From contig VFIW01000018.1 of NCBI GenBank assembly GCA_006386115.1, forward strand, positions 580,466 to 644,465: a stretch of DNA of 64,000 nt, in the 5' to 3' direction. Positions 9,951 through 21,779 of the stretch are shown piece after piece (the first letter of the stretch is position 1; every line of letters begins with the position of its first letter). Below the pieces are notes generated by a model. That model worked only from the letters and a program-made list of their open reading frames with translations. It searched no databases and had not been told where the DNA came from. The position numbers were made by a program, and so were the translations under genes. The DNA comes from Globisporangium splendens (lineage: Eukaryota; Oomycota; Peronosporomycetes; Pythiales; Pythiaceae).

Positions 9951-11554
9951 ATGGCTGCGCTGCAGTTCTACATGCAGATCCAGCCAGATTGGCAGGCGCT
10001 GGCGATCGAGGGCGAGGCTGCAGGCGAAGAGCAGTGCTGGCTTGACGTCTACGAGCGCAGCGTGCGTCTTAGCGGCGACACGAAAGATGTTCTGCCGCAC
10101 GTGCACGTCGAGAGCGCGACGAATGCGCATTTCAAGCTCGATTTGAACGTGGCGCTGGACCAGCGCATTGCACCTTCATCACCGTCCTCAGAGCAAGAGC
10201 AGCAGCAGCATCTCGTATCGGTCACGAAGCGTGAGAACCAGTGGATCGAAGTGCACGCGCACATCGCTGACAGGCAGCAGCCCGTTCGCACCATCTTCCA
10301 GGCTCCGACCGCGACGATGCATTCTCAAAAAGGTGCAGGAACAGGGGCGATCCCTCCATTGCATACTGTGGATGTCTCCATGGACGAGAGATTTGTCGCG
10401 GTTGGCGGCGCCGATGGACTGTGCACTTTGTGGGATGCGTTGGATCGCACCGAGTCCATGGAGCTCTCGGGCCACCTGCTCGATGTCACCCGCGTGCGCT
10501 TTTTCCCGAGCTCGAAGGTGCTGCTGACTGGGTCGCTGGACTTTACGCTGCGTATTTGGAGTGTTGGGTCCGGCAAGTGTGCTGCGATCCTCAAGGGCCA
10601 TCGAGGCGGCATTGAAGACATCGCGATCCTCGGGAAAGGACGCAACGTCATGTGTATGTACTCCATTCCAGCTCTCTTGCGGTAGTGTTGTACAATTGCA
10701 TCATGGATTTGTACTGACGGAATGCTATTCTAGCCTCGAGTAGCGACGGGTTGATCCATCTGTGGTCCTGCGGCACCCAAGACGTGATTGCGAAGTGGGG
10801 GAACGATGTGCAAAGTGCCGTGCACTGCCTTTCCGTGCTCGATGATTCCAATACGAAGGCACTCGTGGACACCAGCACAGATGAGCCGCATGAACTGGAA
10901 GCGGAGACCGATGGAAAAGTCGTGTTTGCCGGGCTGGACAATGGAGAGATCCTCGGCGTCGACATTCGTGCACGAGATGCGGTATGTTTATGGAGAATGC
11001 TTTCTACTCTTGATCTTGGAAGTATTACTAATTCGACTCTCTTGCGTGTTTTCTCTATGGCAACTAGGTGCTGAGTTTGCAAGGAACGGCTTCAATTCTC
11101 TCGTGTGCAGCTACAAACACCGACTCGAAGCCACTGCTGCTCACTGGCAGTGAAGACGGCATCCTCACGACCTGGGACTTGCGCAACACAAGGTACGACA
11201 CTATCCCTATGCTTCTCCATTGCAAGTAGTGCACTAACGCGCACTCGCCATGTTTCGTTGTTACCTTTCATTAGCACGCCACTGCAATTGGTGTCGCGCA
11301 GTTCGGCTCCAATCAACCGCATCGTGTGTGGAAATCGTGGCACCGTCTGGACTGCTCATGGCGATAGCGGCTGCAGCAACTGGAGCCACGTACTCGACGA
11401 AACAACTCACACGAGCGCAGTCAGCATTTCGACGGAGCTCACAGGTCCACAATATGACCCGATCCGAGATGTCGCCATCGCGCCAAAGACTGGACGCGTG
11501 TTCACAGTCTGTCGCGACGGCCGCCTTCGCGACTACATCCCGCATTTCCTGTAA
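9951..11554 (+). CDS. WD40 protein similar to proteasomal ATPase-associated factor 1 (PAAF1/Rpn14)
   Basis: Four exons, 9951-10653, 10734-10981, 11068-11192 and 11275-11554, give 451 residues; all three introns are GT-AG of about 80 nt and every phase matches. The N-terminal about 130 residues have no repeats. WD40 blades follow: VDVSMDERFVAVGGADGLCT, LSGHLLDVTRVRFFPSSKVL, LKGHRGGIEDIAILG, SSSDGLIHLW, and TGSEDGILTTWDLRNT. Length, blade number and the non-repeat N-terminal domain fit PAAF1, which binds proteasomal ATPases and regulates 26S proteasome assembly. The family assignment is from memory and would need a search; a generic WD40 protein is the alternative. Confidence 0.7.
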
Positions 11555-11687
11555 GCGAAATGGATGGTTGGCATGCCGATATGCGTCTCTCTATATGGTT
11601 GATGCAATGAATGGATCCGCTATTTGTTATTTAATGGTCTCTTGTTCATTCATTTCGTTGATTTTGTTTTTTTTACAACCTATTTCT

Positions 11688-13258
11688 CTATACAAGCAGT
11701 TCTTTGCTGTTCGCGCGCATCAGGAGCTGGTCGTTATGGTACTCTTTGCTTTCGCGCCGCACGAGGTCGGCGCGCTTGTTTTTGCTGCTGTTGTTGCTGC
11801 TCGCTTCGTCCATGTTGATCACCTGGATGTGGTGCACGCGGTATTTCTCGTCGCCCACAATATCGCCCACGACGTCGCCATCGGCATCCTCTGGCTGCGA
11901 GGTCGGCACGCGCACGTACTTGGTCGTCATCTTCGCGTCAGCCTCGAGCTCGCTTTCGGCCACCGAATGCTTTAAAAACGTGTAGAAGAGCATGCCACTC
12001 GTCGCGACGACCAGACCGCAGACGTTGATCGGCGAGAGGTGGTCGCCAAAGATGAGCACGGCGAGGAGTACCTGGGTGACGTCCTTAAAACTACCGGCGA
12101 TGCCCAGCGAAAGCGCCGACGTCTTCTTGACGAGCAGGATCTCGACAAAGATGAGCACGAACGCGAGGCAACCGCTGACAAAGATGAAGCCCATCGAGAG
12201 CACGAGCAAGCGCGGATCGTGCAGAAACTTGGACTGCAGCAGCGTCGCGCCTTCAGTGACAATCGCGATCGGCAGCAGCCCCACGGCGCTCGCGGGCGAG
12301 ATGTAGTACACGACGGCAAGGATGCGGTTCGACGACTCGTCCATTTCCTTCAGCAGCGACTGCGTGAGCACCCAGCGCAGCGTGCCGATGATCGACGCCG
12401 CGAGCACGAGCAGGAAGCCGTGGATCACGAATTGTGTCGAGCCGTAGCTCGCGAGCCCAATACCAGACGAGATCAACAGAATCACGACCACCAACGAATA
12501 CGAGGCGCGCTGGTGACCCAGACAAATCGAAAACAACAAGTTCCTATACGTGACAAGAGAAGAAAATGGTGAGCGAGGCTAACGAGAGTATCAGGCAAGA
12601 ACCCTCTATAAATGCAGGCCACACACCAGACATTCCCTCCGGACTTGACGATTGTGTAGAACGTGACGGTGATGTAGAAGAACGAGAGGTTCGAGAGCAT
12701 GATGTCGAGTGCCGTGCACAGTCCAATGGGCACGGCGAGGCGCCAATATGTCTTGGCGGTCAGCGCGCCGGCGATAGACGCGCTGCTGCTGCACGAGTTG
12801 ACGACGCGCGAGAGCAGACACTTGATGAACATGTTGATGCACGTCATGGTCGTCGCGAACGGGTACCCGCCGTCAGCCCAGACGCGCAGGAACCACTTGT
12901 TGAACAGCGTCATGCCGATGCTGATCGCGTACCAGAGCACGATGTACACGCTCACGTCGAGCGCGTGCAGCACGGTCTTGAAGTGGAAGCGGCCGCCGCA
13001 CACGCGTCTCGACTTGCTCGAGTGCGTGCGGCGCTGCATGTGCACGGCCGCGAGCCGCAGCAGCAGCGCCAGCGAGAGCATGAGCGAGCACGTGACCACG
13101 AGCGCCGTGGTCTTGTCGTCGTTCGCGTTCGCCGCCGCTGTGGGCACAATCGATGGCGCCACGGGCATGACCGACATGATGCCATCCGCCAAGGCGATCT
13201 GCGGCTGCTGTTGGTGCCGCAGCAGCGCCCCCACCGGCGCGATCGTGTCGCGCGCCAT
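11688..13258 (-). CDS. SLC35-family (triose-phosphate/nucleotide-sugar transporter-like) membrane protein
   Basis: Two exons, 12627-13258 and 11688-12543, with an 83-nt GT-AG intron (donor GTGTGT), give 495 residues. About ten hydrophobic helices are visible. Family marks include the N-terminal LWYAISIGMTLFNKWFL, the segment FYTIVKSGG just before the splice, and the C-terminal LIFGDHLSPINVCGLVVATSG. These place it in the drug/metabolite transporter superfamily, TPT branch, closest in my memory to SLC35C2-like Golgi transporters. The substrate cannot be read from sequence. Both ends carry long hydrophilic extensions: a Ser/Ala-rich N-terminus and a C-terminal tail of about 70 residues rich in Asn, Lys and Glu. 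Confidence 0.8.
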
Positions 13259-14727
13259 GCTTCACTCCTTCCTCCTGAGTTTGGACCTGATGGTACAGAT
13301 GATGCTCGATGGACTCAGGAGAGAATTAATGCCAGTGCACGACCTTGTTTTAGCGGGTTGGCGCCAGAATGAGTCGGTTAAAAAGCAGGCGCGAAAGTCA
13401 TTTTAACCCTACTTTCTAGTTATTTGGATCTAGTCTGAGAGGATGTAATTGTCGTTTTAGCCTTGTTTTAGTTAGTTAGAGACAGTTTAGCCTAGCTGTC
13501 AATAGCCTGAGAGGGTGGGAATATCATTCGCAACCTTGTTTTAGCTAATTGGTGGAGAGAGCAGATGCTAAAGTCATTTTACCACTCTGCCATAAAGTGC
13601 AGATGAATCAGCATTTCGTTGCACGAATTACCAATAAAGACGAATAGTATACGAAAGTGCTAAAATGCAGGTATCATAGAGTTATTTTCACGTCACGAGC
13701 GTGAAGATGAACCAGCCGACACCATGCTTTACGAGGAAGACACCTCCGAATAAGGCAGAAGTGTAGGGTTGAATTTGTGTTAAATGATGATGAGCAGCGG
13801 TTCTATTTTCCTTGACAGAGGATCACCGAAGCGGTTCATTTGCAATCTTCAACCTCGTGGACCCTGGAAAGGGCTTGCGCAACGCGAGTTATCGAATGTC
13901 ATTTACGAAGATCGCTGCTTTCGCTTGTTCGCGTGGTCGACCGTTGCTTGCACCTGCTTAAGACGCACAAGTTCACCCTCCGGAAGTCAGTGAGCGGCAG
14001 TGGTGAGCAAGTTTGTCCAAAGCTTGCTGATGTCGGTCCATTGGATCAGCCGATCCAGAGTTGAAACGCTCTTCAGCTTTTAGTGGTGCAAAGTGGAGCA
14101 CACTCAGCTCGCGCCAAGTTGCGTTGACCATCACTCATCGCCTCGCGTTCACAGATCGAAAGATCTCGGAGCGCTGTGATACATTGAAATTTGGTACTTG
14201 CAGCCCTTGATACCGTTAGTTGACGCCGCAGTCCTATCGCCAACTACGAAAGCTCACATGCTATTCCTATCATGGACTATATTTTTCGGTGATCATGGTA
14301 ACTGCTTCTTGCAGGCGAGGTTCGGTCTGAATCAAAGTCGAGCATGAAGCGTGGTACTTCGTGCCGATTGCCTGGAAATTGCTTTGTGATGAACCAAAGT
14401 ATATTCACACAGACTTGAAAAAGACGTTATGACCCAGTCACCTGTATCAAATCCCCTCTTCGCCGAAAGACCACACTTGTGTACAACCCATCAATATTTC
14501 GTTAACCATCATCACTAGGATTGATTTTACCTCTGCGCTCGCATAAAAAGAAACATCTTCAGCCACGAGCACGCTACTTCCAAGTGCCTGTTTGCCCCAA
14601 CTTCTCTCGTCTCACTCGTGCATGTCGCTCCCTTTATCAGGCACAACTCCTTCCTTACGCACACCTTTTCTATGCTTTGCACCCGCTGTTTTATCCTCAA
14701 TTTCTGCTGGTAGCTTGCGAGTTGCCC
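13259..14727. other. Intergenic region with degenerate repeats
   Basis: No convincing gene in 1.5 kb. Positions 13,340-13,600 hold imperfect direct repeats. The 10-mer CCTTGTTTTA occurs at 13,343, 13,461 and 13,534, and CTGAGAGG at 13,435 and 13,507, giving a roughly 72-bp period for the last two copies. Small open frames near 13,784-14,064 and 14,521-14,919 have no motifs I recognise. Confidence 0.3.
13343..13600. repeat. Degenerate ~72-bp direct repeats
   Basis: Two adjacent units begin near 13,433 and 13,505. They share CTGAGAGG, then TTG/ATCATTCG-like sequence, then CCTTGTTTTAG. A third, partial unit near 13,343 shares CCTTGTTTTAGC. GTCATTTTA occurs near 13,397 and again near 13,573. The repeats look old and unstructured; their origin is unknown. 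Confidence 0.35.
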
Positions 14728-15952
14728 TTAGAAGAATTTCATGTAAATAACGAGCAACACGAACAGCGTGACTGCGGCGATGGGAGCGTATTGACGGTAG
14801 ATGGCCTGCATGCGCAGCTTCTTGGCGCCCCACTTCAGATCCTTCGATCGATCCGCCAGGTTGGACGAGATGCGCGACACATCTACAACGAAATAAAGAG
14901 CATACATCATGTAACATAACGTTAGCGTCGCAAGTGCCAAATGAGCAGGCGTAACAAAACCTCCATCTAGGTAAGTTGCTGCGTAGTTACGTACGTTCGA
15001 CGCGCTCTCCGCGGTTCAGCACTTCCTGGATGTTTTTGCGCATGATGTTGTGAATATCCGCCAAGTCGTCGTTCAAGCGATGCATGTTCTGCGACGAGTT
15101 TGGGTCCATGTACTCCTTGCGCTTCTTCTGAATAAACTTGTCTGCAAAAGTAATACATAGAGCGACAATGTAAGCACCACAGAGCGCACGCTTCGCTGCG
15201 TTGATATACTCGAAGAAGCTTCTGAACTCCGCATGCACGTACCGAATTTGATAAACGCATACGGACGCGCGACGGTCGTGACGACATCGCGCCAGTTGGT
15301 GCCGTGATCGCGCTCCAACTCTTCCACAAAGCCCGCGTGGATCTCTTCCAAGTAGAGAAACGCGAGACGCTTCGGGAAACTGCGGTCCGACAACGTCAGG
15401 TAGCAGACCCCCTCCTGTATTAAGTAGCTACACAACCACACACACAGTACACGAATAGTACCAGTTCGAGTCGTTCCGTTAACGCTTCCAAGGCAATTAG
15501 AGCATAGCGATTCGTACTGGAAGGTGTAGGGACCAGACTCAATGCTGCACTTTGTCGGCGATCGTTGGTCGAGCTTCTTCATGATTTGTTTGCCCTGTAC
15601 AGACGGTATTCCACACAAAAATACGCAATTCAGCCACAATGCACAACCTACGCAAGGAAGCGTGCGTATACACATACCTGCTGCTTGTAGGTGTCCAAGT
15701 TGCCATTGGCATCGCCGATGCTCTCCATGGACGCGACCTAAAGTCCGCATATCAACCCACAAAAAACACACACACGATTGAGCATTTACGGTTCCCCGTT
15801 GGCTACAGTACACGCCAACAAACGCGGATTGACAGCGCCAGAGCGGCATGAGCATGCTATGCAGACATGTGCGCATGCTGCGCGTGTATAAATGCGCTTC
15901 GTACCAGCAGCATCCCATCGGAAACGCGCGCCACGAACGTGATAATCGCCAT
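14728..15952 (-). CDS. SEC22: Sec22-family R-SNARE, six exons
   Basis: Six exons at 15905-15952, 15678-15737, 15518-15594, 15243-15427, 14995-15141 and 14728-14882 give 223 residues with all five GT-AG introns in phase. The N-terminus MAIITFVARVSDGMLL begins a longin domain (residues about 1-120), continuing through QGV-like EGVCYLTLSDRSFP and ARPYAFIKF. The R-SNARE motif (about 130-190) runs through LADIHNIMRKNIQEVLNRGE, with the central Arg of the zero layer in NRGER. A single C-terminal membrane anchor ends the protein. Sec22 works in ER-Golgi vesicle fusion. Length and layout match animal Sec22b closely. The first exon is only 16 codons. Confidence 0.9.
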
Positions 15953-16325
15953 CGTCGTTTGCTCTCTTGCTCTCTCTTGCCTTTTGCGAGAGATGCAAAC
16001 CTGGAAACGTCACTTACACAATATTACACAAATAGGCAGTCAATTTTTGTACATTGCGCATGTAGACGATAGTTCTTCCAAATAGCGTATAGTAGATTTA
16101 TAAAATGTGTAAATAGCGATTCAGATACTGGCAACATGACCCACCTGGACAATTCTACACCAATGGGTTCTACCCAGTGGGATAACCCCACAATACATAA
16201 CCCAATGTCCCGTTCGTTCTCAGATTTTCAAGTTTAACCCAATCAATCATCAACAGCAACACCAAATCAGATTCTGTTGTTGAAGCACCACAAGATGACT
16301 CATCTGTCGGCTTGCAGCTGCCAAC
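15953..16325. other. Intergenic region
   Basis: This 373-base gap between the Sec22 promoter side and the 3' end of the first acyltransferase contains A/T-rich sequence with no recognisable gene. Confidence 0.4.
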
Positions 16326-17891
16326 TTATGCAGCAGCGATCTTTGTTGCACCACTCGACCCAGTACTGCTCTGCCTCGCTGCAGGGACTTGGGCAATCAC
16401 GTCAGCGAGGGTATCGTTACTGGCGACGCAACCGGCGTGCTCCAAGAAGGCGACGACGGTCTCAAACAGCAGCTTTCCAGTGTGCTCCTCGTAGCAGTGG
16501 CTGTAGCCACAGCACGCGCGCTTGGTCGAGGAGACGTAGAACTGACCCAGAGGCGCCATGCACCCCGTCCGGCAACTGTAGCGCACCGTCTCGACTGTGA
16601 GGTCACCCTGTTGGAATGTGTGGTTGGTGGGGTATGCATAACGTTTCACACTGGATATCATGGCGTCCCTGGAACTCGAGTACGGCATCGATACGTCGTT
16701 GAAGGACTCGGGGTCCCTCTGCGAGTTGTACACTTGGTCGGTAACCGCCATGGGGACGGCGATTGCAGGGAAGCTGCTGCTGATGTCGACTGTCTCTTGC
16801 TTGGCAGCCCGCGCGATGTCCCAGAAGCGCTTCGTGGACAGGTCGATGCCGCCCTGAGTGAGTTTCTCGAGCGGAGTCACCGTCGCGTAGCTCCCTACTG
16901 CGTCTGCTGGAAGTGGGTAGTACACGCGGCCACGCATGTTGAAGCTCATCAAGAGATTCATCTGAAAGTTCTTGGTGCCTTGAGGCGGATCGCTGACTAC
17001 GGCGTGCCCGAGCAAGACTGCTGCCATCAGCGCGCCAAAGAAGGTTGTTCCTTCCTCTCTGCATCGAGCAAGCAGCTTTCTCAAGTTCTCTTCGGTACCT
17101 TCAGCAAAGAGCAACTTCGAGCTGTTGAAGGGAGGTGGCGATGAGAAATGCTGCTGGTCCGCGCGCGGCTTGACGATCGGAGTAAAGATTGGTGCGCTCT
17201 TCACGATCTTCTTCACCGTCATTTTCACAAGGAACCGAAAGACTCGACTGAGGACTGGGTACGGGTTCAGCGTAGCGTGAAAGAGTCCTGGTAGCACAGG
17301 ATGTTCGTTCAACTCAATGGCCGGACGAGCAGTAGCAGACTTGAGCGACGCAAACGCGAGTACGTCGTTCAGCACTGCGTTCCCAGAGCTCCCGTCCGAG
17401 AGGTAGTGGTCCGAGAGGTAGTGGTCCGAGAACAAGAACAGTCGCGCCTCGTCGTTCGCAGAGTCCACTCACACGTGAAGGCAGAACGGAAACTGCGTGA
17501 AGCGATCGAACGGGATGTCCACTTGCTCTTGCGCGTATTGGTGCCAGTGCGCGCTCTGCATACCTTCGGCATCGGCGGCTCGAACGAGCAGAAGCTGGCG
17601 CTCCTCGAGCTGCTCGAGTGTGATCTTCGGGTGGATCTCGCCGACTGCAAACTCGCCTCTGACTTGCGTCGCGCGCATCTTTGGGTGCTTGTTGAACGTA
17701 TGCATCAGTGCTGTGGGCAAGAGGCACACGAGCTCTTCGACCTGGCTTTTCACGAGCATGACGGTCGCGATCTTGAAGCACGCGTCTTTGGTCCACGACA
17801 TGACGCGCTCGATCGAGCGGAGAGGAAAGCGCTGCGTGATGAGGTTCGTCCCTGCCATGGTGGTGCTGGGTCCTTGGAGATGGTGGCTCAT
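16326..17891 (-). pseudogene. HxxxDG acyltransferase paralogue with an in-frame TGA and a 15-bp motif duplication
   Basis: One reading frame runs from the ATG at 17891 to the stop at 16326 (521 codons) and is broken only by TGA at 17469-17471. The two intact paralogues have Trp at this point (HVW), so a TGG-to-TGA change is likely. Just downstream, a 15-bp tandem duplication (17396-17425) turns the motif into DHYLSDHYLSDG. The N-terminal part has the family block FNKHPKMRATQV, and the C-terminal part SVKRYAYP. The family resembles condensation-type alcohol/N-acyltransferases with an HxxxD catalytic motif. Apart from the stop, the frame is intact over more than 1.5 kb, so the lesion is recent or is a sequence error. 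Read-through cannot be excluded. Confidence 0.75.
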
Positions 17892-18244
17892 GCGCACACA
17901 CACACGTTATCAGGGATGACGTATGGTTTGTGTGTGCGCTCAGCAGCGCAACCATCGGCATCTGGTGGCACAGTCATCTGGTGCTGATTCTGTTCTTTCA
18001 GGGTCAGCACGTTGTCTGTGTCCTCTTATGAGGTCGTCTGGAGCTGGACACACGCCTAATGTGGACAGATCTAGCAATGCGGACACACAACAAACAGCAG
18101 TCACTCGAATGCATTTTTCTCTTTATGGTTCGTTTTTCTGGAGTTGGTTGGTCCACAACATACATCACACAGACTACTTACAATCGATCCAGACCTTCCT
18201 TCCTCCATCTTTTTTTAATCAAACCGCACGCGCTGCCTTGTGCT
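17892..18244. other. Intergenic region between two acyltransferase paralogues
   Basis: About 350 bases with no gene visible. It should hold the promoter of the broken upstream copy and the 3' end of the next copy, which lie head to tail on the minus strand. Confidence 0.4.
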
Positions 18245-19903
18245 TTACGCCGTGGCAGCCGCGAGCTTGTTGTCGATTTTCTTGGGCGGCAGCACGCTGG
18301 CGACGACGTCGCTCAGCAATTCGCTTTCGCCGATGTCGCCGATGCGCTCGATGAGCTTCACGAGCGTGTCCAAGAGGCTCTTACCCGTCTTGGCATCGTA
18401 CTTGTGCGCGAGCCCGAAGGACAGCGACTTGACAGACGTCACGTACAACGACGCGGTCGACGACATGTGCGGCGACGTGCAGCTGTAGTGCACGCTCTCG
18501 ACCGTGAGCGTGCCCGTGGTCGGCGCCTTGGTCTTGGCGTCCACGGTGCGGAACAGGTGGCTCGTCTTGTGCGCGTACGAGCCAATATTCGAGAGCGTCA
18601 CGTCGGCCGTAGACGAGTGGCGCAGTGGGATCTCCGAGAAGAACTTGGCGTCCGTCTTTGACGTGAAGCCCTTGTCCGTGAAGATCATCGGCATCGGCAG
18701 CGAGTAGCTGTCCAGGATCGCCGCCAGTTCGTCCTTGTTCGCACGCGCGAGGTCCCAGAACTTGACCGAATCGAGTTGCACACCAGCGCGCACAAACGAT
18801 TCAAACGGATACGAGGTCATGTAGTCGCCGATCTGCGTCTCTGGCGCAGGATACTCGACGCGACGGCGCATGTCGATGAGCGTGTCCATGCGAACCTTAA
18901 ACGGCGCAGGCTTTTCCTTCTTCGTATCCGCCTTCTTGCTCGCAGCGACCTTAGCAGCCTCCGGCTCGTCTTCTGGCTGCTGCTCCTTCTCGGCTTCTGA
19001 TGCGACAGCTTGCGGCTGCATCGCGTAGTAGCCCAAGAGCACAGCGACGGCGAGCGCGTGCGAGAGCTTCACGCCTTCCTTGTCGCACTTGGCCCAGATC
19101 TTCTTGAAATTTTCCTCCGTTCCGTCGGCGAAGAGCACTGACGTGGCGTTGCACTTTGGCGGCATGGTCATGTCATTCTGGTCCGTGCGTGGAGTGACCT
19201 TCGGCGTAAACGTCTTCATGTCAGCCTTGAAGTGGGACTTGGAGAACCACTTGGCGCAGAACTTGAGCCACCCGGCCGAGTACTGGTGGTCGAGCCACGC
19301 GTGGTAGAGCGACGGTCGCAGCGGCAGTTCACTCAGGTGCTTCTTCTCGAGCGGCTTGCCGTTCGCGAGCGAGAGTTGCGACGCAAACTCGAGCAGGTCG
19401 TTGAACACGACGTTGCCCGAGATGCCGTCCGACATGAACTTGTCCGAGAAGAGAATGAAGCGCGCCGTGTTGTTCTCCTTGTTGACCCAGACGCGCAGGA
19501 AGAACGGGAACTGCACGAACCGGTTGAACGGCTGGTTGCTCTCCTCCTCGATGTGCTTCTGCCACTTGCCGAGACGCTCCTCCTCGTTGCTCGTGCCTCG
19601 GATGCCGAGCAGCCGGTGCGTCACGATGCCCTGGAGCTGGATCTGCGGCTGGATGTGCGCGTACGCAAACGAGCCTTGCACCTGCGTCGCGCGCATGCGC
19701 GGGTGCTTGTTGAACGTGTGCACGAGCGCCATGGGCAGGTGGCGCAGCAGCTCGTCCAGCTGTCCGCGCACCACCATCACGTGCACCATCTTGAAGCTGC
19801 CGTGGTCGGCGAGTGTGGCCAGGCGCTCGTATCCGCGCAGCGTGACCAGCTTGGCCGGGGGCGGCGTTGCAGAGACAGAGGAGGCGGTGGTGGTGGTTGC
19901 CAT
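18245..19903 (-). CDS. HxxxDG-family acyltransferase paralogue with Lys in place of the motif His
   Basis: An uninterrupted frame of 552 residues from the ATG at 19903, chosen because the ATTATG-like Thr-rich start aligns with the other family members; the frame extends upstream to 20014. Family blocks are LPMALVHTFNKHPRMRATQV near residue 70, the motif region FSDKFMSDGISG near residue 180, and LSNIGSYAH in the C-terminal half. The equivalent motif in its paralogues is DHYxSDG, so the proposed catalytic His is Lys here. A Lys/Glu/Ala-rich insertion of about 30 residues (near residue 330) is absent from the paralogue at 21,780. It may be a non-catalytic relative or use other chemistry. Substrate unknown. 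Confidence 0.75.
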   Translation of the reverse strand: MATTTTASSVSATPPPAKLVTLRGYERLATLADHGSFKMVHVMVVRGQLDELLRHLPMALVHTFNKHPRMRATQVQGSFAYAHIQPQIQLQGIVTHRLLGIRGTSNEEERLGKWQKHIEEESNQPFNRFVQFPFFLRVWVNKENNTARFILFSDKFMSDGISGNVVFNDLLEFASQLSLANGKPLEKKHLSELPLRPSLYHAWLDHQYSAGWLKFCAKWFSKSHFKADMKTFTPKVTPRTDQNDMTMPPKCNATSVLFADGTEENFKKIWAKCDKEGVKLSHALAVAVLLGYYAMQPQAVASEAEKEQQPEDEPEAAKVAASKKADTKKEKPAPFKVRMDTLIDMRRRVEYPAPETQIGDYMTSYPFESFVRAGVQLDSVKFWDLARANKDELAAILDSYSLPMPMIFTDKGFTSKTDAKFFSEIPLRHSSTADVTLSNIGSYAHKTSHLFRTVDAKTKAPTTGTLTVESVHYSCTSPHMSSTASLYVTSVKSLSFGLAHKYDAKTGKSLLDTLVKLIERIGDIGESELLSDVVASVLPPKKIDNKLAAATA

Positions 19904-21779
19904 CTTGGACGCGAGTTGGAGAATGAGCGACGGCGAGCGCCATTGGCGGCGGCAGATACGCCACGTGACTATGGACCCTGTGAGGTGAGGGAGCAAAGGT
20001 GCTACGCTTGACACATTTATCGACCCTGTTTCTTATAACTATAGCATTTGTATTATAAGTAACGGTGTTTGTACTTGATGTTTGTAGGTTATCAGCACCC
20101 TTTCTAACGCGGGTGAAGACTGGTGAATAGGATCGAAGAGAGTTGAGAGAGGTCGCACGGCATTTCTTTCGGGAAAATCAGAACCCATACAAATTTGTGT
20201 GAAACGCGACCTGGTTCCGAACCCAGCACCAGATGCAGTCGTGGAGATATAAACCCGTATCGATTGCTTCATCCTCTGTAAAAGCGTTTCTGTATTCATT
20301 CATTTCCCACTCAAAACCGTGAATAAATACAATAGCACCTGCACACTCATTAAAAGAGGCGGATCTCTATACTCGCAGCGCAAATAATTCCCAGCCTCCC
20401 ACTTTAAAACTCGACTCGCCACATTTGCAGCACTGCCCCGAACGGCAGCAAACTCGGCTGCTTCCTCTGGCCATTGCAGACGCTTCTGTCTGGGCTCAAC
20501 ACGCGCCGAATTTCCAGATTTTCTTTTGCGTTTGCCGTTGGTGGCGAACGGAATTGTCAAAATGTTTACTGAGGATTTCCCGCATAGTATCGTCCGTTGA
20601 GTGATTTGCTGCTGCAGGATCATTAAGTGCTAAAGGAATTGATTAAACCATGCAGAAAGTTCAAGCTCAACTGCACAAATTTAGATCGTACAATGCATTC
20701 ATTTTAAAGAGGAGTATTGTGCAGGTACGCACTTGCAGCATCGGAGTGGCGGCGCGTGTCGTGTCCCACATGCCGCGAACGTTCCTCATCCATTCGACCG
20801 AAAGAGCGTGGGATCCCTCTGCTTTCCATCTCCCCTCTCACAAGCCATCATGTGGCGAAATCCTGGTGGCGGGATACTCGAGTCTTTCCCACATTGGCCA
20901 GCAGCCGCTGATCCACCTGCGACGAGTGAGGACGTTGATGTCCTCACAGTGGATACTCTGGGGGTGATCATTGCTGTTCTATGCAATCTGAGGAGTACCG
21001 GTATGTGCAGCATGGACGAAAGCAGGATTTACAAGCGCAGTTGTCCATTTTGATCGTCGCACACGACTCACTTTGACTTCGGCTGGCTCGTGCAGAGTCT
21101 CCATTGACCCAGGGACGTTGTGAGGCGCTAGCAAAACCTCCTTGGCGCACGAGATCACCTCCTGCATCGTCAGCAATGCCAACCGCCACGGATGCCGAAA
21201 CAGTTCGATGAATCGTGAATCTGCTGATAAGGACAAAGAGCCAAATACGAGATTGGGACCGAGACGACAATCAGACAAGCGGCATGCGAACGAGACACCT
21301 GCTCTGCTCTCGAGTGGAGCCTGTGCGGAGATATTGACCACCCACCTGTAGCTGCTCTCAGGACGCAGGCAACGGCAAGAAAGTGACTGAATGCGCCTAT
21401 TACAGAGAACGCGACCAGGATCTGCTCACAAGCCCACGCGCTGCCTGTGACACACGAGAGCGAGCTTCTTCCAACACCCTGCCAAGTCAGTTCCACCGTG
21501 GATCCCAAAAGCAGATCAACTTCAGCTGGATAAAAAAGGAGTCCGCCATGCATTTCATTGGCCATAAAGCCGAAATGCACAATCTAATTGGCTAAAACTC
21601 TGCACTCGCATCCAAATGATTCGTCCACAACACATGCAAAAAAAGCAGCGCTGCAGGTTTGCGGACGAATCAATGCCTTCATGACCGGTGTCTCGTGAAA
21701 AATGGGAGGAGCAGAGCGCGCATTATGATCAATTCTCCATTCTCCCTGCCTCGCGCGAGTCCCCCACGTCCCTCTCCCA
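19904..21779. other. 1.9-kb region without a recognised gene
   Basis: It separates two acyltransferase genes that run apart. Several open frames of 60-136 codons exist on both strands (for example minus-strand 20,979-21,341 and 21,170-21,580), but none shows a domain or motif I recognise. ATTGG boxes at about 21,558 and 21,588 precede the plus-strand gene and may belong to its promoter. Confidence 0.35.

Noticed and set aside
12566..13406. Plus-strand frames of 235-268 codons opposite the SLC35-type gene
   Set aside because: They are antisense to a clear multi-helix transporter and have the Arg/His/Glu bias of mirror frames.
13784..14064. Two overlapping plus-strand frames of about 70 codons
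   Set aside because: Short, without motif, promoter or known relative; likely chance.
17469..17471. In-frame TGA as a selenocysteine codon
   Set aside because: Paralogues have Trp, not Cys, at this site, and no SECIS-like element is evident; a TGG-to-TGA change is simpler.
20979..21580. Overlapping minus-strand frames of 120 and 136 codons
   Set aside because: No domain, no splice-consistent partner exons and no similarity I recognise; left as intergenic.
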